From Nephrocerus scutellatus (lineage: Eukaryota; Arthropoda; Insecta; Diptera; Pipunculidae), in NCBI GenBank assembly GCA_947095585.1, contig OX352763.1:119142287-119206286 (forward strand): a stretch of DNA of 64,000 bases, written 5' to 3'. Below the pieces are notes generated by a model. The model was not told the DNA's origin and did not search any database. It saw nothing but the letters and a program-made list of their open reading frames with translations. Made by a program: the position numbers and the translations under genes. Below are positions 53,986 through 64,000 of this stretch, piece by piece (positions within the stretch are counted from its first letter, which is position 1; each line of letters starts with the position of its first letter).

Positions 53986-54780
53986 CTTGACGTTGATGTG
54001 ACAACGTCTCACTACAAGGGGGTGCATGTTCAAAAAGTAAAATGTAAGGTGAGACACTGTTAAGTTAGACACTGTTAAGTAAGACACTGTTAAGTGAGAT
54101 ACTGTTAAGTGAGACACTGTTAAGTGAGACACTGTTAAGTTAGACACTGTTAAGTAAGACACTGTTAAGTGAGATACTGTTAAGTGAGACACTGTTAAGT
54201 TAGACACTGTTAAGTAAGACACTGTTAAGTAAGACACTGTTAAGTGAGACACTGTTAAGTTAGACACTGTTAAGTAAGACACTGTTAAGTGAGACACTGT
54301 TAAGTGCGACACTGTTAAGTACGACACTGTTAAGTGAGACACTGTTAAGTTAGACACTGTTAGGTAAGACACTGTTAAGTGAGACACTGTTAAATGTCGC
54401 TATTTTGAGAACTAATCCAAATGGAAATCTCAAGCGATTCGTATGAAATTCGGTATGTAGGACCGAGATACGACTATAGGAATTGTTCCTATGGAAATTC
54501 TGGAATATCATCATTGGTCTGGAATTTCTGGAGCAAAGCAATTTCTCAAGCGATTTCCATGAAATTCGGAATGTAGGACTAAGATGCGACTATAAGACTT
54601 CTTTCCTATGGAAATTCTGGAATATGGTATGAGTTGTTCTAGTACTTGTTCCTATGGATATTGTGGGATATGGTCATTAGGATCTGGAATTTTGGAAACT
54701 ATACCATTTTGAGATGTCCTTTTGTTTTGTTTTCTTTCGTCCCGGGCAAACGTTGTCATGCACCGTATTTGTTCGTATTT
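53986..54780 (+). repeat. mariner-5'-end-like block carrying two tandem arrays
   Basis: The start (GTGACAAC...CACTACAAG...TTCAAAAAGT, 53995-54045) and the end (GGTCATTAGGA, CCATTTTGAGATGTCC, GTTGTCATGC, 54670-54762) match, in the same order, the 5' leader of the mariner at 36222-36440. Between them lie a 15-bp minisatellite (54046-54392) and a repeat of about 116 bp (54428-54620). No transposase follows. Confidence 0.65.
54046..54392 (+). repeat. 15-bp minisatellite, about 23 units
   Basis: The unit is GAGACACTGTTAAGT with a variable first position (GTGAG, GTTAG or GTAAG at the junction). Variants recur in a higher-order pattern, for example the rare GAGATACTG form at about 54098 and again at 54173, 75 bp (five units) apart. 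Because the unit is a multiple of three it creates a false minus-strand frame of LTVSx pentapeptides. Confidence 0.92.
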
Positions 54781-55033
54781 TAGACCACTTTGAGGTCCTC
54801 TTTAACCACCTTCCACACGACCTAGAGAACTTAAATTTTTTGAGTGTCTGAGTCCAAATAAGATTTTTTATATTCCGAGTATGACGCATGTCACGAGTCG
54901 CGTGTGGCGCATGTGAAGCGTGGAAAAAAGAACATTTTTTTGAAATAGCTCCTCAAAAACAGATATTTTGACCATTATTACCAAATAATAAACGACCGTG
55001 TGATGTGTTTCGATGCATATATAAAAGTTTGTA
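54781..55033. other. Repeat-like block similar to part of the Tc1 region
   Basis: Reverse complement of 54790-54900 resembles 14440-14540: TATAAAAAATNNTAT, TTGGACT, CTCTAGGTCGTGT, GGTTAAnnnGAACCTCAAAGT. It is probably another dispersed repeat fragment. Confidence 0.5.
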
Positions 55034-55893
55034 CCCAAAAGGGTGGGTCAATAAGTTCCTGAAAATTAACACAAATTGTGTCGTCACCTTAAATTTATCA
55101 TTTTTTTTTTGTCAAGAATCATTTTTCAAAAGGATCACCCAAATTTTCAGAGAGATCTGTCAAATAGTTTTGTTGTGGCAGCCATGGCAGCTTTCCGCAA
55201 GATGGGTGCCGCGTTTGCTCACAATCGACAACAAACGCATTCGTTTGACAACTTCAAAGGTGTGTTTGGCGATGTTCCAGAAAAATTCATAAAAATTCGT
55301 AACCGTGGATGAAACCTGGATTCAAACACAACATACCAGAAACCAGGGAACAGTGAAAACAATGGATTTCTCCTGGTGAATCGAAGCCGAAGAAGGCCAA
55401 GGTGGTTTTGTCAGCAAACAAGGTCATGGCGACCGTTTTTTTGGGATGCGCGCGGTGTTATTCACATCAATTACCCTGAAAAGGGTAAAACGATCACCGG
55501 CGCATATTACGCAGAGCTGCTGGATCGATTCCAAGCCGATTTGAAGCAAAAACGGCTGCATTTGGCGAAGAGTAAAGTACTTTTTCACCAGGACAACGCA
55601 CAAGTCTTCCGTTGCAATGGCAAAATTGCATGAGATTTAGCCCCCTGCGACTATTTCTTGTTTCCAAATATGAAGAAATGGCTTGGACGTAAGAGATTTG
55701 GGTCGAATGAAGAGGTCATCGTTGAAACAAACGCTTATTTTGAGGGGCTCGAGAAATCGTATTATTTGGAGGGCATCAAACAAATTGGGAAACGTTGGAT
55801 GAAGTGTATCGACTATGTTGAAAAATAAAATGTTTTAATGCCGAAAAGAGTGCTCCTTAGTTCATTTTTCAGGGACTTATTGAACCACCCTCG
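55034..55893 (+). mobile_element. Second mariner element, internally deleted and degenerate
   Basis: Inverted ends: AGGGTGGGTCAATAAGTTCC at about 55039 and, reversed, AGGGTGGTTCAATAAGTCCC at 55893. TA lies next to each end (55032-55033, 55894-55895). It is 860 bp against about 1.3 kb for full mariners. Transposase pieces on the plus strand: VTVDETWIQ (about 55302), FFWDARGVIHINYPEKGK (about 55437-55490), TGAYYAELLDRFQADLKQK, VLFHQDNAQV (about 55580) and EEVIVETNAYFEGLEKSYY in frameshifted form. The N-terminal DNA-binding part is missing. It is a different mariner subfamily from the copy at 36203. Confidence 0.85.
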
Positions 55894-55914
55894 TACTTGT
55901 TTATATTTTATCTG

Positions 55915-56190
55915 CTCTTTATATTCATCTTCGTGTGGCCACGTTCTGATGGTTGCATTGCTCGGTATGCAATATTGCTATCTTCCTTGGCAATAGAACC
56001 ATTTATTTCGATCCTTACCTAAGATTGAGTCTGCTGTAGTAGTGACAGTATCTTTAAGGCTATAAGACAACATCTCAGCCCTCCGTTCATTTAGGGCGAG
56101 TCATATCGCTTTAACATAATGGTTTCTGGTATCTTTGTTGCGAAGGACAGCCGTATTGAGTCGAATCTGATTCGCAGATTCGCATTCATT
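55915..56190 (-). mobile_element. RTE-type LINE fragment (endonuclease-RT linker)
   Basis: It matches the plus-strand text of 61990-62280 (a minus-oriented RTE copy) in order: TTTATATTCATCTTCG, GTTGCATTGCTCGGTA, CATCTCAGCCC, TTTAGGGCGAGTC and GAATCTGATTCGC. About 275 bp, with several indels. Confidence 0.7.
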
Positions 56191-57789
56191 CGTCTTACGG
56201 ATAGCGCTAATAGATTTTATTTTATTTTACCGCAGTCTCTGCGCTATATTCTAAAGTTTTTACCAACAAAACGCCCTCCATTTTGTTGTTTATGTGCGAT
56301 ACGAAAACCATTCTACTCGTAGATACACGTAATATTACGGCGGCTCGTCATTACCCGTGACATTGGCGCTTCAGTAGTACGTATACGTATGTCGTACGGT
56401 GTGTGATGTACGTCTTTCTCGTACGTATATAGTATATGTCTATTTTTTGATCATTTGTATATACGCTCGTGCGACAAATAATGATGACTCGCATTTACGC
56501 CGAGTATCAGTATGAGTGGGGCGGACGCCGCTGATATTTATATTTCTTAAAATTGTGCACACAGAAATGGTTTTTTTTAGTGTGCTATGTTGTGGCAAAG
56601 CTACATCCGACTATTATAGATACTCGTATATGAAGCACCCAAAACGAGGCGCATTTCCTGCATCAAGAGTACACATTGTGTCCAAAGCTGCTATTAGTAC
56701 GGTGTTTCATGACAAAGGAAGCTTCAAACTGTAGTTGCTTCAACTCTTCAAACTTCACTCTGCCTGCATTCATTTAATTTAATTTTCTTTATATTTCACC
56801 TACACGTGCATCTTACACTCCCGAACGTTTACATTCCTGAAACAGTTTCTTCTAAATGCCAACGAAAATACGTGCTTCGCGTGGCGTATTTCCATTGCAC
56901 CTGTTGGCTTGCTCGTCTCGTGATGCACTTTTGATTTCGCACCCACCCAGATTAATTCTTCACAGCTCTTGCTAAGTGATATAGAACTACACAACACACG
57001 TTACTGTACGTAACGAAGGTATAAATACATCTAGCGATGATTTATGGGACGAGAGTTTCAGTCTCAGCTAATAATGAGCACCAATTATCGGCATTTAGGT
57101 CTGTTTCGAATTGAATCTTTATTAGTAGTTCCAACCAAACCAGAATACGTGCAATTCGTGACGATTTAAAAAAAGTTCAAAATTGAAATCAAAACAACAA
57201 TCTGTAAATCGAAGCAACAACTTACCTCTTCTATAGCAGTTTAATTGCATTTAAGTAATTTAAGTAATAAACAATAATTACAAAAAATCTGAAGAAATGG
57301 TTTTTGAGTTTGTTTTGATGTTTGTCCGTCGAGTGGGTTTCGCCGTTCGTTCTGATGTTTTAATTGAATTATTTCTGGAATATAATGGGATGAAGCATCA
57401 GCAAGCTAAGTAGATTTGCAACGAACGATTTATTGCGCACTCCTGATGTATCTGCAATCCTTGAAATTCAACTGAACTGCACAAATACATTCTGATGCGA
57501 TGCAAGAGGCGGAACGTTTTTATAAATTAATTCATTTTGCTTTCGTGTGCTGGACAGTAAGGCATCCAAGCGGTAATAGGTATTTTGGAATTTTAATTAG
57601 TCGTACTATTTGATGACTCAGGGTATATTGAAAAGAAATCTGTTCATAACATTCAAGTTTTGTGGCATGTGGCATGCGGCAAAAAATAAAATCCTGATAA
57701 ATGAGAGGCAATTTTCAGTTTGAAGATGGTTACGAGTGCGCGAGTTGGAAATTACCTACAATTAACGGATAGTATCTTTAGTATTTTTA
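56191..57789. other. Intergenic DNA without recognised genes
   Basis: AT-rich. It contains TACTCGTA octamers (56314, 56621) and alternating TACGTA-rich sequence near 56380-56440. The 72-codon frame at 56516-56734 has no recognised domain. Confidence 0.4.
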
Positions 57790-58490
57790 TAAAATTGTTA
57801 TTCAATTGATATTTTTTTGAACTGCCACCGGCATTGCTTCTTCAAGTAACATTGAAACCATGCTACGTTCATGTGGCCTTTGCAACTTTGCTGCCTACAA
57901 ACACGAGGTATGGTGAACGCATTTTTGTTGCGCATCCGGTTGCGGATGCCCGTCCCTGTAGCTGTTAGGAACTCAATGATATGGAGTGTGTTCAGTGAAT
58001 ACGAGATTACGTGGTCTCTTGTCTGTCGGATCGTTGCTCCGCATTCGTTGAAAAGGTGCGAAGGGTTCTCCTCTGCTTCCACACATAGCCTGCAGTTGCC
58101 ATCCTATTCTAATTGTAATTCCTTTAGGTGGCCCTTCAGTCTACAATATCCTGTTAGGAACCCCGTAATGACTTACATTACTTCTACTTAGTTAAGCGAG
58201 ATTTCCTCTTTTGGCCAGAGCTCCCCAACATTTCCTTTGGTTTGTCGTAGGCGTGGGAGATTTTCCCTTCTTACGAAAGCAGCTGACTAACCTATTCTGC
58301 GTATCTCTCGCATTATGCGGTACCCTATGCCACAGAATGGTGAGTATCTGCCCATTTATTAGCGAGCCTATCCAATGCTTCGTTGCCGTCTATGCCAGTG
58401 TGTCCCAACACCCAGGAACTGTCATCAATATCGAAATTGTATTGCTGCTGCTGCTGCTGTTTATACAGACGATTGTGGTTTGACGTTTCC
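57790..58490 (-). mobile_element. R1-type LINE fragment (RNase H and zinc knuckle)
   Basis: Minus strand: RNase H end DDSSWVLGHTGIDGNEALDR then LANKWAD (about 58340-58430), followed downstream by the knuckle CRLCVEAEENPSHLFNEC near 58040-58095 and a C-terminal tail. Its 5' side abuts the SINE at 58495. Confidence 0.75.
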
Positions 58491-58494
58491 TGTT

Positions 58495-58784
58495 GTATAA
58501 TATTCGGTGCGACAGACCATTGCGATCCAAGGCCTAGCTTCTCGCAACCATTTGTGTTGAGCATGTATATTTTTTTGCACACAAATGGAGGGGACCTACA
58601 ATTTAATGCCGGATCCGAACGGCGAATTGAGAAGCTTTCCGTGACAAGCTATTACTCTTGGTCGTTTGTCAGACTTTAGCGAGAGGTGGGACACCGTGAA
58701 AAATACTTTTGGTGTTACTGGGATTCGAACCACGAACCCCCTGCTAAGAAGTCCATGCTCTTATCCACTGAGCTACAGCGGCCA
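58495..58784 (-). mobile_element. tRNA-derived SINE, second copy
   Basis: In reverse orientation the head GGCCGCTGTAGCTCAGTGG (58784 downwards) has an A box TAGCTCAGTGG, and a B box GGTTCGAATCC lies about 40 nt further in. The body and 3' tail (AGGCCTTGGATCGCA..., ending in TATT repeats at about 58497) match the copy at 15764-16062. About 290 bp. The tRNA-like head is better preserved here. Confidence 0.8.
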
Positions 58785-58959
58785 TCAATATGAAAAGGGA
58801 TCGCGATATCCAAACTTAAGAATAACAAACGCCGACGACCTTGCCGATCGATTTTTCTTAAAACTGCTGGAGATATAACTTGCTGGAGTGCATAGACCAT
58901 GTTATCTCTTATATTTGGTCAGATGAATGAATGCCAGATAAATTGTTTGCCAAGAATTA

Positions 58960-59330
58960 GTCTCCATAATATCCTGTAACAACATATCTTCCGCGCTATG
59001 TGAAGGTCCTGTTGGGCCTTAATCAGTGCGGCTTTAGGCCAGAAAAGTCAACCATCGACCAAATATTTACAGATTGTGGCAGATGCTGGAGAAGACCTAA
59101 GAAGTAGTGCTTACCAAATTTGTATCGATATCAAAGCCGCATATGACTCTCTGGCCTACAGTAGAGCCACAATTTTCTTCAACTGCTGACATGCGCTGAC
59201 GGCATCAATATCATAGACAGAACCCAGACGATGGGCTTATTGGAAGACCCGTGGGCTCGAGTTGTGGCGCGGATGTGTTGGAGGGATGGGCGGTACGCCG
59301 CTTGTGGAAAAAGCAATCAAAGGTAAAATC
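58960..59330 (+). mobile_element. RTE-type RT fragment
   Basis: Plus strand: GLNQCGFRPEKSTIDQIF (about 59020-59075) and a degraded motif A region (IDIKAAYDSL, about 59125-59155). About 350 bp, with frameshifts. Confidence 0.6.
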
Positions 59331-60374
59331 AAAAAACCTCAAAATTAATTTCAGTTACAATTCATATGTATTGTGATCGAAAATACGCTTTTACAAAGTT
59401 ACATAAAAACCAAAATATTCAGTGTTGTCATTCCGTCAAGTCGTTTGGATATGCATCTTTCATCTGCTACGCATTTGTCTACAATTTCTTTCAACTACTT
59501 AAGTGCAAACGACATAAATAATATTGAGTTAAATTGAATAATTGGGTGTCCGGGAATAAATACGAAGTGATCGAGATGATCACCAGATACATTTTGTTAG
59601 TTTGTTGAGATTTCTTATAGAAAAGCCAGTGCTGTATTAAAAAAAACGTACATACGAGTATTCGTGTATACGTTAATATAAAAACCACCTCAGCATTAAT
59701 ACGAGTATGTACTACATTCGCATTAAGGCAAAATGAAATACATTTGTAGATTTTGTCGCTAGAGAGCTACTAAACGCCAGACAACCGACCGACCGACCGA
59801 CGATAGTGTGCCAACAAAAACAACAAAATGATGTGAATGACTAATTCAAGGAGGAAAAATTGTCAGTTGATGTGTGCGCGCAATGACCATGACTTCGGTT
59901 TGTTACGCCTGGTGAGAGAGCTTATTTTTGGGACATTTCCAAAAGTAAGCAACCTTTGAGCATAGATAGTAAACTAAACTAAATATGGTGTACGTTGGAT
60001 GATGTATTTGAAGATTTTCCAATTCGACATTTTGTCGTATTCACCCAGCTTCAGCGTTGTGATTGCGTAAAGTTAACAGATACTCGTAGATAATGGGACT
60101 TTTAGTTGTTATAAGAGTTATTTTTGTTTATACTCGTACAGCATATGTTGGAAAATGAAGAGGCCTACATAATATGCCAATGTAATACTATTATATGTAT
60201 TACCAGCGGAAATACCCGGCTGCTCCATCCCACTGACTACCACCCAACTGAACACTCGCCCACTTACCCACCTCCACCCACCAAGAAAACACAATCAGCC
60301 AGAAAACTATTGAATCGACACTAATATCGACAAAAAAACAAACATAGCTTCAAAATTTATATAATCAGAAAAAT
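59331..60374. other. Intergenic DNA without recognised genes
   Basis: AT-rich. Contains a (CCGA)n run at 59784-59802 and four TACGAGTA/TACTCGTA octamers. No coding exon recognised. Confidence 0.4.
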
Positions 60375-62475
60375 TATATGTAAGATTATCATCATATTTG
60401 ACTCTACAACCCGCAAAAAGTCTCTCCACCGGTCCCGATTTTGAGCCGCTGTCATCCAGTTTTGCATTTCTAACCCATTATTCCAGGCCTCACTATCGTG
60501 TTTTATAAATCCTACCGCAAAGGACTTTTCGAGCAGGATCCTCTTCGCTCATGTGAGCTAGGTGTCCTGCCCACTGGAGCCTATCGAGCTTAATTCTCTT
60601 TAAGAAGTCGACATCGCGGTAACGCTAGTCAATCTCATCATTATAGAGTCTCCGGAAACGTCCTTCCTCACATACGGGGCCAACAATTCTCCGTAAGAGT
60701 TTTCTCTTAAACGCGGCTAAGAGCTCAGAATGCTTTTTGCTAAGCACCCAAGTCTCGGATCCATATGTAAGTAATGGTATGACCATTGTCTTATATACAA
60801 GCAGCTTGGATGTTATGGTTAAGTTCCTGGATTTGAAGAGTCTTGACAGACTATAATAGGCTTTGTTGGCTTTAAGCAACCGTGCGCGTATTTCTGGTTC
60901 CATGCTGTTATCAGCTGTAACAGTTGACCGGATATAGTTAAAGGATTGCACTCAAATTCGCGCTCCACTATTTTAATTGAGGGACCAATGTTGGATCTTC
61001 TACTCGCAGACGTGCAGCCCTAGATTTCGTGCCGCCCACTCGATCTGGATGAAAGCTTCCTGTACAGCTCTTCGGTTCCTACCAACGATGTCAATATCGT
61101 CTGCGTAAGCCAGTATCTGAATGGACTTATAGAGGATTGTTCCTCTCGCCGTTACGTCAGAGTCTCGGATCGTTTTCTCCAACGCCAGGTTAAAGGGGAC
61201 GCAGGCCAGTTCATCTCCTTGTCGGAACCTGTTATAGATGTTGAATGGGATTGATAGTGATCCGGATATTTTTACTTGGCTAATAACATTGGTCATGGTC
61301 CTGTACGTTTATTTGGGATGCCGAATTCTCTCGTGTCTTTATAAAGCCCTACTCCGGCTATGCTTTCATATGCGGCTTTAAAGTCTTTGAAAATATGGTG
61401 TAGTGAGTTTTGAAACTCTTGAGATTTTTCCATCACCTGCCTAAGGGTGTAAATCTGATAAGTTGTTGATTTGGCTGGGATGAAGCCACACTGGTGTGGA
61501 CCAATGATGACTTTATTTTTTTGTGATATCTCCCTTCTTATGTATGGGACACAGAATTCCTCTTTGCCAGTCTTCTGGCATCGCTTTTTCCTCCCATACT
61601 TGCACTTTTAGTTCTATTAGAATTACTTGGTGTATTTCGGGGCCTCCTGTTTTAATCAGCTCCACTGGGATACTATCTGATCCCGGGGCCTTATTATTTT
61701 TAAGCCGATTTATCGCTCTAATACTTTGGTGGCGGCAGCATATTGTGGTCTTCGATCTTTGGTAAAGTTCCTCAGTTAGCTAGCCATTTAAAAACTCATT
61801 AAAGTGCTCTTTCGATCGCTCTAAGATGCCTTTGAGATCGGCGGTGCAACGCGGTGTATATTGTGTCATACCGCTGACTCTTTGGTGGAACTCCCGCGCC
61901 TGGTGCGGTCCTTGCTCTCTGTACTGTTCTAGTTCACGGACGAGATCCTTCTCCCAGGCTGCTTTCTTTCGCCGGTGAACTGTTCTTTCATATCTTCTGA
62001 GCTCTTTATATTCATCTTCGCGTGCCCGCATTCTATGAGATTGTTGCATTGCTCGGTACGCAACGTTCTTACGTTCAGTCGTTCCGATCTCTACGATTAC
62101 TGCCTACGATGGAGTCAGCAGTACTAATGACAGTATTTTAAAGGCGTGTCCATTTCTCTTCTACGACCGGCATCTCAGTCCCAGGACTTACTCTCCCTGC
62201 ATTTAGGGCGAGTCCTATCGCTTGACCGTAGTTGTTAGTGGAAGGGCAGCTTTGTTGGCTTGGACCTGATTCGCGGATGCAGCCTTTCGTGATGATGCGG
62301 TCCACGCTCGGAGCACCATACCAACAAGATAGTGTGGTCCGAGTCGACGTTGGCAACCTCGGTACGTTCGTACCGTAATCAGGTTCGGATTGTGGAGGCG
62401 GTCTATCAACACGTGGTCTATGTGGTTGCGTTGGCTCCATCAGGAGATGGTTTTGTTGATATTTTTACTTGCCAT
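60375..62475 (-). mobile_element. RTE-type LINE, internally deleted copy 3 (sister of 21990-23748)
   Basis: Minus strand, from 62475: endonuclease end, linker AIGLALNAGRVSPGTEM (about 62190), KNNKAPGSDSIPVELIKTGG-type block (about 61650-61700), the same internal deletion junction as the 21990 copy (about 61515-61540), QCGFIPAKSTTYQI (about 61470-61500), SGSLSIPFNIYNRFRQGDE (about 61220-61270), ILAYADDIDIVGRN (about 61085-61120) and SFNYIRSTVTADNSMEPEIR to LLRRIVGPVCEEG (60660-60950). The 3' end at about 60390 has the reversed (ATG)n tail. It keeps about 200 bp near the 3' end that the plus copy lost. Confidence 0.85.
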
Positions 62476-64000
62476 TGTAGAAATGGATTTTGAGGAGCTA
62501 TTTCTATATTGGTGTTAGTAGCAGTTAGTATCTCTGTACTGGTTTTGATTGTTAATTCGCAAATCTTGTTTCGATTTAAAAAACGTTGTGTGCAGTATTT
62601 ACATTTATAACTCTTTTCAAAGGCATCATAAATGTTTGCCAACCATTCGTTCTTCTTTTAATTACTAGAACTTATCATCATCCAAAGAAATTACACTACA
62701 CAGCAGATTTATGAACCAACGATCACTCGCGGCAAGTGGACGACTTTTTTGAACTATTTGCGACCAACAACCACAAAGTAAACTTATTGTGGTCAAACAG
62801 AAAGGATGCAATTCTCTGCTGGGTTGGTATATACGAGTATTATGTACATACTCGTGCAACTGATGCTTGGTAGAAGAGGGTGGTGCACACCCAGGACAAG
62901 CGACACTGTGATAATAACGCGTAATTTACGAGTCTTCTGCAGGATCTGCGCTCATAGCAATTTTTTCGGTTGATTTCTTTTGTATTTGTATCTGTATTTG
63001 TTGTTCATGTTTCCATCTTGTTCCATTATGTCAAAAAAATGCGATAAAAACTTTTCTTTGTGTACACATTGTAGCGTTAGAAATTAATAAAAAGCAACAA
63101 ACAAAAAAAAACATTTAGTTGTGCCATTGTTTGCCCTTATTCTTCCGACGAATGAAAAACTAGAAAGTGGAGTGAGCAAGAAGTTACAAGTTACCCCTCC
63201 AATCCCGCCCGCTACAATAAAAATGTAACAACAAACGAGACATGAACGTGAAGGAAACTTCACAAAACGCTGTGCACTTATTTCTCAAGAAAATGGTTGG
63301 CTTCTTGGGCTTATGCCATGGCAAAGCGCTACGGAACTGCCACATGATTCCACAAAGGAGTAGTATAATGTCCTGCGGATTTAATTTGGCACTATGTTTT
63401 GAGGTTTATTCGCTGACACGTGCAATAGTGTTGGGAGATAGTGTAAGCAAAAGAATGTTGATCTCCAAAGACAAACGCCGACGTTGGCACATCCCAAGCA
63501 GAGTAAAGTCCTCAACCGTCCCCGGGGAAGTAATGCTAGAAGTGCGCAATCTTGGAACAGATGGTGTCTAATGGCCCTGAATAAACTCTATACACAACAA
63601 TGCCACAAAACGCTTCACTTCAAAGTGTTTGTTGTATCTGTGGATGGTGTAATGTCATAGTCATTCTGTTGTTGCTTGAACATCCTGAAGTGCCTTCGGG
63701 ACCTAAGCTCCAGCAAGACTCATCATTCAATGTTTACGAGTATTGCCCAGGAGATTTTGAAATGTTTTTGCTCATCTAAGGCTAGCCATTGTTGTCCTGC
63801 TCCGGTTGTCGTAAGTTGTCCGCTTGTGTGACAATTCGTGCATACATTAAATCTAAGTCTAAGTAAAAATGTAAGACGCATGTTATACATTGTCAACTAT
63901 GGGGAATTTGTAGGTTCTTCTTAATTTCGCACTCGATTCGTAAGTGCAATAATTTTTTTAATTTGTGTGTGATGACATCAGTTATTCTTATGTGCCTGCA
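62476..64000. other. Intergenic DNA without recognised genes
   Basis: AT-rich. An 8-bp inverted repeat ACGAGTAT...ATACTCGT lies at 62833-62855. A 109-codon plus frame (63242-63571) has no domain, signal or splice context that I recognise. It could be a chance frame or part of an unknown exon. Confidence 0.4.

Noticed and set aside
53968..54387. 139-codon minus-strand open frame of repeated LTVSH/Y/N pentapeptides
   Set aside because: It is a by-product of the 15-bp minisatellite, whose unit is a multiple of three. The third-position pattern is the repeat's, and there is no splice or promoter context.
58495..58784. tRNA gene on the minus strand
   Set aside because: This copy has a better tRNA-like head, but it is continuous with the same body and tail as the SINE at 15764-16062, so it is a retroposed copy.
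63242..63571. 109-codon plus frame near the right edge
   Set aside because: No recognisable motif and no gene context. Kept as unexplained sequence rather than called a gene.

Overview
This window is eukaryotic nuclear DNA from a higher (cyclorrhaphan) fly, most likely a tephritid fruit fly. It is AT-rich. It has many short introns of 60-80 bp with GT-AG borders, proteins that closely resemble Drosophila ones, and a heavy load of decayed non-LTR retrotransposons, mariner and Tc1 elements. No prokaryotic operon, phage, CRISPR array or virus was seen.

Four host genes can be built exon by exon, with reading phase kept across every junction. (1) nocte, the fly PRRC2/BAT2-type protein, lies on the minus strand from 17815 to beyond the left edge, in six visible coding exons. 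Its two large introns (13789-17487 and 3761-9727) are filled with transposon debris. (2) Mvb12, an ESCRT-I subunit, is complete on the minus strand (33571-34940, six exons, 354 aa). (3) An HMG20A/B-like HMG-box and coiled-coil protein is complete on the plus strand (38705-40145, three exons, 441 aa). (4) Pdha, the pyruvate dehydrogenase E1 alpha subunit, is complete on the plus strand (42543-44649, six exons, 420 aa). A possible fifth gene is visible only as a minus-strand terminal exon at 18221-18345. These are unrelated housekeeping or regulatory genes (clock/RNA-associated scaffold, endosomal sorting, chromatin, mitochondrial metabolism); I see no sign that they form one pathway.

The rest is mostly repeats. 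4.07-9.6 kb: four overlapping or abutting LINE fragments inside nocte intron 3. 14.1-17.4 kb: a Tc1-type element split by a LINE, which is split again by a tRNA-derived SINE. 18.4-23.75 kb: LINE fragments ending in an RTE-type copy. 23.75-31.1 kb: gene-poor AT-rich DNA. 31.1-32.3 kb: dispersed repeats and a LINE tail. 36.2-37.6 kb: a mariner with clean TA borders. 40.6-41.6 kb: an RTE endonuclease fragment and a C/A-rich minisatellite. 45-47.5 kb: a LINE tail and a third RTE copy. 49.8-51.7 and 53.1-54.8 kb: LINE ribonuclease H fragments, direct repeats and a 15-bp minisatellite. 55-56.2 kb: a second, internally deleted mariner and an RTE scrap. 57.8-59.3 kb: a LINE C-terminus, a second SINE copy and RT debris. 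60.4-62.5 kb: a fourth RTE copy. 62.5-64 kb: nothing recognised.

No clearly new enzymatic or defence system was found. The observations most worth following are: two RTE copies that share one internal deletion junction, so a defective subfamily has probably spread; insertion histories that can be read at base resolution (mariner at a TA with a matching empty site, a LINE in Tc1 with a 9-bp duplication); a tRNA-derived SINE family; and a strongly over-represented octamer, TACGAGTA/TACTCGTA, in the intergenic DNA.
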